Source: Neisseria flavescens
GTDB lineage: Bacteria > Pseudomonadota > Gammaproteobacteria > Burkholderiales > Neisseriaceae
Assembly: GCF_005221285.1 (NCBI RefSeq)
Contig: NZ_CP039886.1
Span: 1,860,001-1,924,000 of the forward strand
DNA: 64,000 nt
Reading direction: 5' to 3'
The notes below the pieces were generated by a model that saw only the letters and a list, made by a program, of their open reading frames with translations, was not told the DNA's origin and searched no databases. This document shows positions 8,472 to 18,221 of this stretch, piece by piece. Every line of letters starts with the position of its first letter. Within the stretch, counting starts at the first letter, position 1. Made by a program: the position numbers and the translations under genes.

Positions 8472-8936
8472 TTATACGCCGCCGGCAAAACCGTTTTGTC
8501 GCCATGCTTCAAACAAAATGACGGCGACGGTATTGGAAAGATTCATGCTCCTGCTGTCGGGCATCATCGGCAGGCGGATTTTTTGTCCGGCAGGCAGGTT
8601 GTCGAGAACTTCGGCAGGCAGGCCGCGTGTTTCGGGACCAAACAGCAATACATCGCCTTCGCGGAAGGAAACTTCGTCGGGGCGGGTAGAGCCTTTGGTG
8701 GTCAGCGCGAAAATGCGGCGGCCTTCGAGTGCCTTGAGGCAATCATCGAAATTCTCATGTACCGTCAGTTTGGCAAACTCGTGATAATCCAAACCCGCGC
8801 GTTTCATTTTGGACGAATCCAGCGGAAACCCAAGCGGTTTGACCAAGTGCAAATCGGCACCGGTATTGGCGCACAGGCGGATGATATTGCCCGTATTGGG
8901 CGGGATTTCGGGTTGGTACAAAACTATGGTAAACAT
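8472..8936 (-). CDS. trmL: tRNA (cytidine/uridine-34-2'-O)-methyltransferase TrmL
   Basis: SPOUT-class enzyme that methylates the ribose of the wobble base in tRNA-Leu isoacceptors. The 154 residues contain LYQPEIPPNTGNIIRLCANTG at the start and the SAM-binding trefoil knot (LLFGPETRGLPAEVL, IRLPMMPDSRSMNLSNTVAVI). A start 3 codons earlier (8945) is possible; MFTIVLYQPEIP matches family N-termini better. A lone DUS follows the stop. Confidence 0.94.
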   Translation of the reverse strand: MFTIVLYQPEIPPNTGNIIRLCANTGADLHLVKPLGFPLDSSKMKRAGLDYHEFAKLTVHENFDDCLKALEGRRIFALTTKGSTRPDEVSFREGDVLLFGPETRGLPAEVLDNLPAGQKIRLPMMPDSRSMNLSNTVAVILFEAWRQNGFAGGV

Positions 8937-8999
8937 ATAAATCAATCACTTATAGAGTGGCATAATGCCGAAATGTTCCATGGGTGTCAAAAATTTTAG

Positions 9000-9716
9000 C
9001 TATTTTTTCATTGGCGGCCGTGCCAAACTCCAGCAAAAAATCTTACCTGCGCCTGATTTTTTCAGCGTTTTCGCCAATTCGTTTAAAGTCGATCCGGTAG
9101 TGAAGACATCATCAATTAACAGAATATTACACGCCTTCGGCAATTCGGCTTTGATTTTAAATGCATTCTTGATATTTCGCAGACGTTCGTCGCTTTTCAG
9201 CGTACTTTGCGGCTCGCCATGCCGTCTGAAAACCGTGTGGCGCGGCAGCAGTGTCCAGCCGTAGCGTTTTGCCAAAATATCCGTCAACGCCTCGCTTTGG
9301 TTGAATCCGCGCTTGAGCCGCCGCTCTTTGCTCAAAGGCATGGGCAGGACGAAATCGAAGTGTTCCGTCGCCAGCCAGTCCGGTGCGTTTTGGAACATCA
9401 AATCCGCCAACGGACGGCTCATGCCCAAATCGGCCAAGTGTTTCAGCTCGCGTATCATGCTGCTGACGGGCGGTTCGTAATACAGCGAGGCCCACATTCT
9501 ATCAAATGCGGGCGGCTTTTTCTGACAACTGCCGCACACTGCCCCGCCTGTGATATGGCGGAAACACAAAGGGCAGCTTTGTGCCGCGTCGATAAAATAT
9601 TCCGTCAAATCGTTTGCGCAGCCTCGGCAAAGGCCGTCTGAAACGGAATCGTGGCATAATACGCAACGTCGCGCATTGAGCTGTTTCAAACTGCGCCACC
9701 AAGAAAGAACATTCAT
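9000..9716 (-). CDS. comF: ComF family phosphoribosyltransferase-like protein
   Basis: A 238-residue protein of the ComF/GntX family, needed for DNA uptake in several transformable bacteria. The N-terminal zinc ribbon has cysteine pairs CVLC, CRGC, CPLC and CGSC. The phosphoribosyltransferase fold ends in the PRPP-binding loop [16 protein letters not shown]. The ATG at 9716 follows GGTGGAGTG and overlaps the bioH start codon on the other strand by 2 bases. An in-frame reversed DUS encodes VSDGL near the zinc ribbon. Confidence 0.9.
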   Translation of the reverse strand: MNVLSWWRSLKQLNARRCVLCHDSVSDGLCRGCANDLTEYFIDAAQSCPLCFRHITGGAVCGSCQKKPPAFDRMWASLYYEPPVSSMIRELKHLADLGMSRPLADLMFQNAPDWLATEHFDFVLPMPLSKERRLKRGFNQSEALTDILAKRYGWTLLPRHTVFRRHGEPQSTLKSDERLRNIKNAFKIKAELPKACNILLIDDVFTTGSTLNELAKTLKKSGAGKIFCWSLARPPMKK

Positions 9717-10461
9717 GCCACACTCCACCAAAAAAGTTTATCTGATACACGGTTGGGCGGCGAACCGCCATGTATTCGACGATTTGATACCGCGTTTGCC
9801 TGCCGATTGGGACGTCCGCGCGCTGGATTTGCCCGGACACGGCGATGCGCCTTTTGCCGAACCGTTTGATATTGCCGCCGTTGCCGAAGCCTTTGCCGGA
9901 CAAATCGACACGCCGGCACACATTCTCGGCTGGTCGCTGGGCGGATTGGTTGCCCTATATCTGACCGCGCTTTATCCCGACAAAATCCAATCGCTCTGCC
10001 TGACGGCAAGTTTTGCCCGATTGACTGCCGACACGGATTATCCCGAAGGTTTGGCGCAACCTGCCTTGGGCAAGATGGTCAGCGCATTCCAGCAGGATTA
10101 TGCCAAACATATTAAACAGTTTCTACAACTGCAACTGCTGCACACGCCGCATTCGGGCGAAATCTTAAACCGGGTGCTGCCCGATTTGGCACGCTGCGGC
10201 ACGCCTTCCGCCTTACAGGCCGCGCTTGAAGCGGTCAATCATGCCGACGCGCGTCCGTTATTGCCGCTTATTCAAACGCCGTCATTGCTGGTGTTTGGAC
10301 AGAAAGACGCCATCACGCCGCCGCGCATGGGCGAATATTTACACCGCCATTTGAGCAACAGCGAGCTGGTCCTTATCGACAAAGCCGCACACGCGCCCTT
10401 TTTAAGCCATGCCGACGAATTCGCCGAAACCTACCGCAATTTTGTCGAAAAGGCCGTCTGA
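9715..10461 (+). CDS. bioH: Pimeloyl-ACP methyl ester carboxylesterase BioH
   Basis: Removes the methyl group from pimeloyl-ACP methyl ester, completing the pimelate part of biotin synthesis. The 248-residue alpha/beta hydrolase has the oxyanion motif [12 protein letters not shown], the nucleophile elbow GWSLGG, an acid residue in FGQKDAITP and the catalytic histidine in AAHAPFLSH. The ATG is preceded by AGAAAGAA and shares its first bases with the comF start. The last codons and stop (EKAV*) are formed by a DUS. bioC follows 55 bp downstream. Confidence 0.93.
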   Translation: MPHSTKKVYLIHGWAANRHVFDDLIPRLPADWDVRALDLPGHGDAPFAEPFDIAAVAEAFAGQIDTPAHILGWSLGGLVALYLTALYPDKIQSLCLTASFARLTADTDYPEGLAQPALGKMVSAFQQDYAKHIKQFLQLQLLHTPHSGEILNRVLPDLARCGTPSALQAALEAVNHADARPLLPLIQTPSLLVFGQKDAITPPRMGEYLHRHLSNSELVLIDKAAHAPFLSHADEFAETYRNFVEKAV

Positions 10462-10516
10462 AACAGCCTTAAACCATAAAAACATTGTCGGGCAAAGCCC
10501 GCTGACACGACCCACC

Positions 10517-11311
10517 ATGACCGAACAAGACAAACGCTGGCAGATTCACCGCCATCTTGCCCAAGACACCGACGAGCGCCTGCAGCTGGTCCGCAATGTA
10601 CCCAAACGCATCATGCTGATTGGTGCCGATGCCGACATCAGCCGCAGCCTGCTGGCCGCGCGTTATCCCGCCGCCGTGTTTGAAGAATACGATCCGAATG
10701 CCGACTTTTTGAAAACCGCCGCCGCCGCGCGCAAAGGCGGTTTCTGGCAGAAGCTGACCGGCAAAACCATCCCGCAGCATTGCCAAGCCCTGACCGCGCC
10801 GTTGCCCGAAGCATCCGCCGATATGTTGTGGGCCAACCTCAGCCTCAGCCGCGCCGACGATATTTTGCCGGTATTGAAAAACTGGGCCGTTGCTTTGAAA
10901 ACCGACGGATTATTGTTTTTCACGCACTTTGGCCGCGACAGCCTGAGCGGGCTGACAGGCCGTCTGAACCATGAAGGCATCGAATGCGAAGCGCCCACGC
11001 TGATTGATATGCACGACTTGGGCGATATGCTCGCCGACAACGGCTTTTACGATCCGGTAACCGACACGGCCAAGCTTGAGTTGAGCTATAAAAAAGCCGG
11101 AACGTTTTGGCAGGACATGGAAACCTTGGGATTGTGGAATGCGTTGAAGTTCAGCAATCCGCAAGCGGCCAAGGAATGTGTGGATAAGATTTTTGAAAAC
11201 GAAGGCCGTCTGAACATCACGCTTGAAACCGTGTACGGCCATGCCGTGAAGAAATTGGTGTTGCCGCAAGGGGAGAACGTGGTGCAGTTTTTCCCGAAAC
11301 GGCAGGGCTAG
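10517..11311 (+). CDS. bioC: Malonyl-ACP O-methyltransferase BioC
   Basis: SAM-dependent methyltransferase that caps malonyl-ACP so fatty-acid synthesis can build pimelate; BioH later removes the cap. The 264 residues show a class I fold: IMLIGADADISRSLLAARYP (motif I, lacking the classical GxGxG), ADMLWANLSLSRADDILPVLKNWAVALKTDGLLFFTHFG, and a late DMHDLGDMLADNGFYDPV. Context next to bioH makes the assignment firm although motif I is weak. Two in-frame DUS copies encode GRLN. Confidence 0.85.
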   Translation: MTEQDKRWQIHRHLAQDTDERLQLVRNVPKRIMLIGADADISRSLLAARYPAAVFEEYDPNADFLKTAAAARKGGFWQKLTGKTIPQHCQALTAPLPEASADMLWANLSLSRADDILPVLKNWAVALKTDGLLFFTHFGRDSLSGLTGRLNHEGIECEAPTLIDMHDLGDMLADNGFYDPVTDTAKLELSYKKAGTFWQDMETLGLWNALKFSNPQAAKECVDKIFENEGRLNITLETVYGHAVKKLVLPQGENVVQFFPKRQG

Positions 11312-11359
11312 TTTGGCGGTTGTGCCGGTAGGGTTGACACAGCGATTGTGTGTTGTCGA

Positions 11360-11518
11360 ATGCAGTTTGTCGTTTGTATCGATTGCCTGCGCTGTTTAAC
11401 TGGACCTAATGGGAAAACAGCCATTGTAACTACAGGCTGGATTTTAGTGCCTGGATCTGAAATTCCCAAAATGACAACCGTTTTAGTAAAATTAGGTGCC
11501 AATAATGAATTTAAATGA
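11360..11518 (+). pseudogene. Remnant of a DUF6883-like toxin C-terminus
   Basis: A 52-codon frame whose second half reads LTGPNGKTAIVTTGWIL, VPGSEIPKMTTVLVKLG and a short tail. This looks like the end of DUF6883-type domains found at the C-terminus of polymorphic toxins and in stand-alone genes. The first dozen codons (MQFVVCIDCLRC) look accidental. No N-terminal part, signal or toxin trunk is present, so it is a leftover fragment. Its stop overlaps the start of the following DUF4926 gene by 14 bases, as in an intact two-gene unit. Confidence 0.5.
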
Positions 11519-11696
11519 TGTTGTAAAGCTTAAAGTAAAACAGCCCAATAGTAATGTACCTGAAGGTAGTATAGGTACAATAATCGAAGTTCTTCAGGAA
11601 TTGCCATCTGCTGTTTTTGAAGTGGAATTTATAAATAAAAATGGCGAACTAATCGATACATTAACGCTAGCAGAATGTGACATAGAGCCAGCGTAA
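11505..11696 (+). CDS. DUF4926 domain protein (possible immunity partner)
   Basis: A 63-residue protein of beta-strand character: MNLNDVVKLKVKQPNSNVPEG, then GTIIEVLQ and AVFEVEFINKNGE, ending in LAECDIEPA. This is the DUF4926 pattern of a small SH3-like barrel. Such genes often directly follow DUF6883-type genes, which suggests a role as antidote; this is inferred from context only. The gene is AT-richer than the neighbouring bioC. A GTG start 3 codons earlier is possible. Confidence 0.7.
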   Translation: MNLNDVVKLKVKQPNSNVPEGSIGTIIEVLQELPSAVFEVEFINKNGELIDTLTLAECDIEPA

Positions 11697-11746
11697 CCTG
11701 TGCAATTAATGCGAACTGTTAAATGGTAGGGTGGGCAATATGTATG

Positions 11747-11783
11747 AAAAAGGCCGTCTGAAAAGTTTTCAGACGGCCTTTTG
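11747..11783. terminator. DUS inverted-repeat terminator
   Basis: AAAAAGGCCGTCTGAAAA and its inverse with almost no loop, between converging genes. Confidence 0.8.
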
Positions 11784-11795
11784 TTTGATTCCAAA

Positions 11796-12044
11796 TTAAG
11801 CCTGTTTGGCAGCCCATTCGGCCGGGGTGGCGGCAACGGAAATCGACAGCGCGTGCAATTCGTTGCTTTCGAGTTGCGGTTTGAGGCCGTCTTTAATCAG
11901 GCGGTGGCGGGCGAGGCGGGCTTTGCCTTCAAATGAGGAGGAAACGATTACGGCGAAGAAGTGATGGCCGTCGCCTTCGACTTCGACGTGTTCGCAAGGG
12001 GTAACGCCTTCAATCAGGGTTTTGACTTGTTCGGGTAAAAGCAT
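11796..12044 (-). CDS. BolA/IbaG family protein
   Basis: An 82-residue member of the BolA family, small proteins that pair with monothiol glutaredoxins in iron-sulfur handling. Visible features are MLLPEQVKTLIEGVTPCEHV, then VEGDGHHFFAVIVSSSFEGK with the conserved histidines, and RLARHRLIKDGL (the BolA 'R-H-R' helix), LHALSISVAATP. The ATG at 12044 follows AAGGAT; the frame extends further upstream without a better start. The Cys-Glu-His region fits IbaG/YrbA more than BolA. Confidence 0.85.
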   Translation of the reverse strand: MLLPEQVKTLIEGVTPCEHVEVEGDGHHFFAVIVSSSFEGKARLARHRLIKDGLKPQLESNELHALSISVAATPAEWAAKQA

Positions 12045-12106
12045 GGGGGATCCTTGGGAAATGGTTTGCTTGTAAAAGAGGGCATTATACCGAATCTTGA
12101 TAAAAC

Positions 12107-12146
12107 AGGCCGTCTGAAAAACCAAACTTCGGGTTTCAGACGGCCT
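12107..12146. terminator. DUS inverted-repeat terminator
   Basis: Paired AGGCCGTCTGAAA copies between the FKBP gene and the BolA-like gene. Confidence 0.75.
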
Positions 12147-12169
12147 CGGTCTTTTGAAGCGTCAAATGC

Positions 12170-12496
12170 TTATTCGTACACTTTCAGCAGCTCGACTTCA
12201 AAAATCAAGGTCGCGTGCGGAGGAATCACGCCGCCGGCACCGTGTGCGCCGTAGCCCATTTCGGAAGGAATGGTCAGCTTGCGTTTGCCGCCTTCTTTCA
12301 TGCCGCCGAAGCCTTCGTCCCAACCTTTAATCACTTGGCCGACGCCCAGAGTGATGGTCAGCGGTTGACGGCGGTCGAGGCTGGAGTCGAATTTGGTACC
12401 GTCTTCCAACCAGCCGGTGTAATGTACGGTGATTTCTTTGCCTTTGACGGCTTCTTTGCCGTGACCTTCTTGCAAGTCTTCAATAATCAGGCTCAT
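12170..12496 (-). CDS. fkbP: FKBP-type peptidyl-prolyl cis-trans isomerase
   Basis: Speeds cis-trans isomerisation of proline bonds during protein folding. At 108 residues it is a single FKBP domain: [48 protein letters not shown] and [23 protein letters not shown]. These hold the aromatic pocket residues typical of the family. There is no signal peptide, so it should be cytoplasmic. The GAAAGGAAC ribosome binding site is clear. It stands as a single gene between DUS terminators. Confidence 0.95.
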   Translation of the reverse strand: MSLIIEDLQEGHGKEAVKGKEITVHYTGWLEDGTKFDSSLDRRQPLTITLGVGQVIKGWDEGFGGMKEGGKRKLTIPSEMGYGAHGAGGVIPPHATLIFEVELLKVYE

Positions 12497-12586
12497 GATG
12501 TTCCTTTCGGATGTATGGTGAAAATCGGATCAAGATTACCATATTGTGTGGAATCGTGAAACAAAGATGCCCATATGCCCGGCAAC

Positions 12587-12625
12587 AAAAAGGCCGTCTG
12601 AAACGGATTTTCAGACGGCCTTTGT
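12587..12625. terminator. DUS inverted-repeat terminator
   Basis: AAAAAGGCCGTCTGAAA and inverse, followed by a T-rich stretch, just past the ccp stop. Confidence 0.75.
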
Positions 12626-12638
12626 TTTGTGCTAAACC

Positions 12639-13819
12639 TTATTTGTTGTCAGGTTGGGATTTGACATCGGTGGATACAGGCAGCTCAGGCATGGTTCGGG
12701 CAGATTCAGGAACATTGCCGGAGAGGGCTTTCAAGAAGGCAACGATGTTTTCAGTTTCTTCCGGAGCCAGAGTTTTACCCAATTGAGCTTTTGCCATGAT
12801 GTTGACGGCTTTATCCAATTCCCAAACGCTGCCGTTGTGGAAGTATGGATAGGTACGTTCAACGTTTCTCAAGCCGGGAACACGGAAGAAGAATTCGTCT
12901 TCGGCTTTCTTGGTTACGTCCGCACGGCCTTTGTCGTGTTTAGGATCGTCGATGTGTTTCCAGTAAGGGCCATCCACCAAACCGAATTTTTGGAACATGG
13001 TACCGCCCCGCCCAAGTTGACGCCGCTGTGACAAGCGATACAGCCGTTGTCCATAAATGCGCGTACGCCTTTGCGTTCTTGTTCGCTCAGGGCAGATACG
13101 TTGCCTTTCAGGTAGTCGTCCCAACGGGTTGGGGTCAGCAGGGTACGTTCAAACGTGCCCAATGTGGTGGTGATGTTTTTGAAGGAAACCGCGCCGTCTT
13201 CAGGGAATGCGGCTTTGAATTTCTCTTGGTATTCAGGAATACCGGCGATTTTTGCGGCGGCATCGGCTTCGGTCGCGTTGGCCATTTCAACAGGGTTGAG
13301 CAATGGGCCACCGGCTTGTTCTTCCACATCGGCTGCACGGCCGTCCCAGAATTGGCTGCCCAACAAGGAGGCATTCAGAGCAGTTGGGGAGTTACGGCTG
13401 CCGAATTGGCTTTTATGACCCGCGCTGGTCGGCATGTTGTCTACGCCGGCAGTTGCCAAGTTGTGGCAAGAGTTACAGCTGACGGTGTTGCCTTTGGACA
13501 GGCGGTTTTCGTACCAAAGTTGTTGGCCGAGTTTGACTTGTTCTTCGGTAAACGGACGGATTTTTTGCATTTCGGCTGCGTCAGGCAAAGGTTTGAACGT
13601 AGCTTGCGCGCGTTCCAACAGGGCTTTGTCTTCGTCAGAAACATCGGCAGAATTTTGAGGGGCTGAAACGGCGGCGGTGCTTGCGGCAGCATCAGCAGCG
13701 CTCGCGGCAGAAGCAGCTTGAGGAGTTTCAGTAGTTTGTGCCGTTTTCTCACCGCAGGCGGTCAACGCGGCAGAAACGGCCAAGGCCAGAACGATTTGGT
13801 GGAGTTTCAAACGTGGCAT
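12639..13819 (-). pseudogene. ccp: Cytochrome c peroxidase lipoprotein, frameshifted
   Basis: Di-haem peroxidase that reduces hydrogen peroxide with electrons from cytochrome c in the periplasm. The N-terminal frame (13819-12914) has a lipobox LTAC, an Ala-rich linker, and both haem motifs CNSCH and CIACH. The C-terminal frame (to 12639) carries TMFQKFGLVDGPYWKHIDD and FRVPGLRNVERTYPYFHNG with family histidine and methionine positions. The frames join only by removing one copy of a tandem CGCCC pair (13004-13013, plus strand), which restores VNLGGTMFQK. As it stands, translation leaves the frame right after the second haem motif and the product lacks the C-terminal third. Confidence 0.9.
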
Positions 13820-14188
13820 AGGAGGTTTCTTTGTTATGTAATGGGTTGCTGGTTGCGACAGCAGTGTCTGAACTATATGAGATAAGTTGCTTTATATTCT
13901 TGTTATAAATCAAGCTTTTATTTTTGATAAATTTTGAAAATATAACCGATAGAGAATTTCACAATGTGAAACTTTTTTATTGTTTTTTTACAATTAGTTA
14001 AGGTTTTTAAGGCCGTCTGAAAAAACAAAATTCAGACGGCCTTTTAGTTTTTATTGATTACGTTCGTTATTTTATTTTAAAAAATCTTAATAAATATGGG
14101 GTTATTAAAAAATGAAAATAATTTGCGTTATCAAATATAAAGCGTTATAAATGCGTTAACAAATAAACGTTTCACTTTAGAGTTTTTT
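13820..14188. other. Divergent intergenic region between ccp and efeU
   Basis: AT-rich 370 bp. Holds a DUS hairpin (14009-14045), long T and A runs, and presumably the promoters of both genes. A palindromic FNR site, which neisserial ccp genes are expected to have, is not convincing: half-sites such as ATCAA and TTGAT occur near 13911-13927 with wrong spacing. Confidence 0.4.
14009..14045. terminator. DUS inverted repeat in the ccp-efeU divergent region
   Basis: AAGGCCGTCTGAA and inverse around a 9-base loop, followed by TTTTAG. Because it lies between divergent genes, its role is more likely DNA uptake than gene termination. Confidence 0.6.
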
Positions 14189-15012
14189 ATGCTGATTGCT
14201 TTATTGATTATGCTGCGCGAGGGCATCGAAGCCGCCCTGATCGTCGGCATTGTTGCCGGTTTTTTGAAGCAGTCCGGACATTCCAAGCTGATGCCTAAGG
14301 TCTGGTTCGGGGTCGTCCTTGCTTCTTTGATGTGTTTGGGTATCGGATACGGCATCCATTCGGCAACGGGCGAGATTCCCCAAAAGCAGCAGGAGTTCGT
14401 CGTCGGCATCATCGGCCTAGTTGCCGTCGCGATGCTGACTTATATGATTTTATGGATGAAAAAGGCGGCGCGGTCGATGAAGCGGCAGCTTCAGGACTCC
14501 GTGCAGACGGCCTTGAACCACGGCAGCGGTCAGGGGTGGCCTTGGTCGGCATGGCGTTTTTGGCCGTGGCGCGCGAAGGTTTGGAGAGCGTGTTTTTCCT
14601 GCTTGCCGTGTTCCAGCAAAGCCCGACATGGTCTATGCCGATAGGCGCGGTATTGGGGCTGTTGGCGGCGGTTGTCATCGGTACGCTGATTTATCAGGGC
14701 GGTATGCGCCTGAACTTGGCGAAGTTTTTCCGTTGGACGGGCGCGTTTTTGATTGTGGTGGCGGCCGGTCTGCTGGCCGGTTCGTTTCGTGCGCTGCATG
14801 AGGCAGGCGTATGGAATGCGATGCAGGACATTGCTTTCGACACATCGAAATATTTGCATGAAGACAGCCCTTTAGGCGTGCTGCTCGGCGGTTTCTTCGG
14901 CTATACCGACCATCCGACCGAAGGCGAAGTCCTGATTTGGCTGCTGTATCTGGTTCCCGTCATGATTTGGTTTTTGCGCGGCAGTGCGCCGGCAAAAACG
15001 TTAACTAAATAA
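14189..15012 (+). pseudogene. efeU: Iron permease EfeU (FTR1 family), frameshifted
   Basis: Inner-membrane iron permease of the EfeUOB system. The first frame starts MLIALLIMLREGIEAALIVGI with the REGxE motif that binds iron, and continues to GLVAVAMLTYMILWMKKAARSM. The second frame carries VALVGMAFLAVAREGLESVFFL (second REGxE motif) and the remaining helices to TLTK*. The frames meet at the GGGG run 14533-14536; adding one G restores one frame of about 275 codons. The current gene should give a truncated, inactive product of 151 residues. The EfeU gene of E. coli K-12 is also frameshifted. Confidence 0.9.
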
Positions 15013-16191
<1,179 letters not shown>

Positions 16192-16201
16192 GCCTTGAGC
16201 G

Positions 16202-16239
16202 TTCAGACGGCATTTGGCGGCAGATGCCGTCTGAAGTTT
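16202..16239. terminator. DUS inverted repeat between efeO and efeB
   Basis: TTCAGACGGCAT and ATGCCGTCTGAA around a 9-base loop; the inside-out orientation still forms a hairpin and TTTT follows. It may reduce read-through into efeB. Confidence 0.6.
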
Positions 16240-16334
16240 TATCTGCAAAACCGGAAAGGTATTGGAAAAGGCGGAGGTTTCCGTTTCCCGTGTTCCGCCG
16301 TATCGGATACCGAGTTTAAACAAAGGATAAAAAC

Positions 16335-17600
16335 ATGAGTACGAACAACCCGACACAACCGGCCAGGCGCACCCTCTTTAAAACCGCCCTTGCCGCCGGA
16401 GCAGTCGGCGCAATCGGAGGTTATCTCGGCGGTAAAAAACAGGGCGAAACCGCCGAACGCACCGCCGAAAACCAACACTCGCCCCAAGCCTATCCCTGCT
16501 ACGGCAAACATCAGGCAGGTATCGTTACGCCGCAGCAGGCATTTTCCATTATGTGCGCCTTTGATGTTACCGCGCAAAACGCCAAGCAGCTGGAGAATCT
16601 GTTCCGCACGCTGACCGCCCGTATCGAGTTTCTCACCCAAGGCGGCGAATACCAAGACGGCGACGACAAACTCCCGCCGGCCGGCAGCGGCATTTTGGGC
16701 AAAGCCTTCAACCCCGACGGATTGACCGTTACCGTGGGAGTGGGCAACAGCCTGTTTGACGGACGGTTCGGACTCAAAGACAAAAAACCGGTTCATTTGC
16801 AGGAAATGCGCGACTTCCCCAACGACAAGCTGCAAAAAAGCTGGTGCGACGGCGATTTGAGCCTGCAAATCTGCGCCTTCACCCCTGAAACCTGCCAAGC
16901 CGCCCTGCGCGACATCATCAAACATACCGCCCAAACCGCCGTTATCCGTTGGAGTATCGACGGGTGGCAGCCCAAATCCGAACCCGGCGCGATGGCGGCG
17001 CGCAACCTGTTGGGCTTCCGTGACGGTACGGGCAACCCCAAAGTTTCCGACCCCAAAACCGCCGACGAGGTTTTGTGGTCGGGTGTGGCCGCCAACAGCC
17101 TCGACGAACCGGAGTGGGCGAAAAACGGCAGCTATCAGGCAGTCCGCCTTATCCGCCACTTTGTCGAGTTTTGGGACAGGACGCCGCTTCAAGAACAAAC
17201 CGACATTTTCGGGCGGCGCAAATACAGCGGCGCGCCGATGGACGGCAAAAAAGAAGCCGACCAACCGGATTTTGCCAAAGACCCCGAGGGCAATATCACG
17301 CCCAAAGACAGCCATATGCGCCTGGCAAACCCGCGCGATCCCGAATTCCTCAAAAAACACCGCCTCTTCCGCCGCGCCTACAACTATTCGCGCGGACTCG
17401 CCTCAAGCGGACAACTTGATGTCGGGCTGGTGTTCGTCTGCTATCAGGCAAACCTTGCCGACGGTTTCATCTTCGTGCAAAACCTCCTCAACGGCGAACC
17501 GCTGGAAGAATACATCAGCCCATTCGGCGGCGGCTATTTCTTCGTGCTGCCGGGTGTCGAAAAAGGCAGCTTCCTCGGCAAAGAGCTTTTGGGCGTATAA
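16335..17600 (+). CDS. efeB: Dye-decolorising haem peroxidase EfeB, Tat-exported
   Basis: Third component of EfeUOB: a periplasmic haem peroxidase thought to oxidise ferrous iron or to release iron from haem. The 421 residues begin with a twin-arginine signal (ARRTLFKTALAAGAVGAIGG). The DyP core contains the GFRDG motif (LLGFRDGTGNP) with the distal aspartate, the haem-ligand region near RLIRHFVEFWDRTPLQEQ, and the C-terminal YNYSRG and SPFGGGYFFVLPGV. Export folded through Tat fits haem loading in the cytoplasm. Confidence 0.95.
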   Translation: MSTNNPTQPARRTLFKTALAAGAVGAIGGYLGGKKQGETAERTAENQHSPQAYPCYGKHQAGIVTPQQAFSIMCAFDVTAQNAKQLENLFRTLTARIEFLTQGGEYQDGDDKLPPAGSGILGKAFNPDGLTVTVGVGNSLFDGRFGLKDKKPVHLQEMRDFPNDKLQKSWCDGDLSLQICAFTPETCQAALRDIIKHTAQTAVIRWSIDGWQPKSEPGAMAARNLLGFRDGTGNPKVSDPKTADEVLWSGVAANSLDEPEWAKNGSYQAVRLIRHFVEFWDRTPLQEQTDIFGRRKYSGAPMDGKKEADQPDFAKDPEGNITPKDSHMRLANPRDPEFLKKHRLFRRAYNYSRGLASSGQLDVGLVFVCYQANLADGFIFVQNLLNGEPLEEYISPFGGGYFFVLPGVEKGSFLGKELLGV

Positions 17601-17623
17601 ATCCGCCGATGGTTTGAATAGAT

Positions 17624-17666
17624 AAAAAGGCCGTCTGAAACCTGATTTCCAGATTTCAGACGGCCT
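17624..17666. terminator. DUS inverted-repeat terminator
   Basis: AAAAAGGCCGTCTGAAA and inverse between converging efeB and pncC. Confidence 0.75.
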
Positions 17667-17678
17667 GTGTTTTTTCTA

Positions 17679-18146
17679 TCAAACCAAATGTTCCGCCAAG
17701 AAAGCCAATGCGTATTCGACGGCTTGCGCCCTTACTGCTTCGCGGTCGCCTGTGAATAGCGCGGTTTGCTCAAACGAACCTTCGGGCGTGGCCAGGCCGA
17801 ACCAGACTGTGCCGACCGGTTTGGCCGCGCTGCCGCCGCTTGGGCCGGCGATGCCGGAAATACTCAAGGCGTAATCTGCCTGCGCGACGGCCTTTGCGCC
17901 GCGTGCCATTTCATAGACGGTCTCGCGGCTGACCGCGCCGTGTTTCAGCAAGGTGTCGGGCATGACGCCGAGACGCTCCTGTTTGGCTTGGTTGCTGTAT
18001 GTGACGAAGCTTTGATGAAACCATTGCGAGCTGCCGGAGAGGGAGGTCAGCGCACCTGCAAGCAGGCCGCCGGTGCAGGACTCGGCGCAGGTAACGGTTT
18101 GACGGCGGCTGGTCAGGTGTTCGGCGATGGTTTGCAGATGGGACAT
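17679..18146 (-). CDS. pncC: Nicotinamide-nucleotide amidohydrolase (CinA C-terminal family)
   Basis: Deamidates nicotinamide mononucleotide to nicotinate mononucleotide in NAD recycling. At 155 residues it is the stand-alone form of the CinA C-terminal domain. Visible motifs are TVTCAESCTGGLLAGALTS with the catalytic serine, GSSQWFHQSFVTYSNQAKQ, GAVSRETVYEMARGA and SISGIAGPSGGS..KPVGTVWFGLA. GGAGCC lies just before the ATG. mscS lies 75 bp upstream on the same strand, so the two may form one unit. Confidence 0.93.
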   Translation of the reverse strand: MSHLQTIAEHLTSRRQTVTCAESCTGGLLAGALTSLSGSSQWFHQSFVTYSNQAKQERLGVMPDTLLKHGAVSRETVYEMARGAKAVAQADYALSISGIAGPSGGSAAKPVGTVWFGLATPEGSFEQTALFTGDREAVRAQAVEYALAFLAEHLV

Positions 18147-18221
18147 GGAGGCTCCTTATGGAAATGGAGGAATGGGGCGGGCGTTTGACCCGCCGGGTTT
18201 CAGACGGCCTGAAAGCTGAAA

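Noticed and set aside
13900..13960. FNR box for ccp
   Set aside because: Half-sites ATCAA and TTGAT occur but not in the required palindrome spacing.
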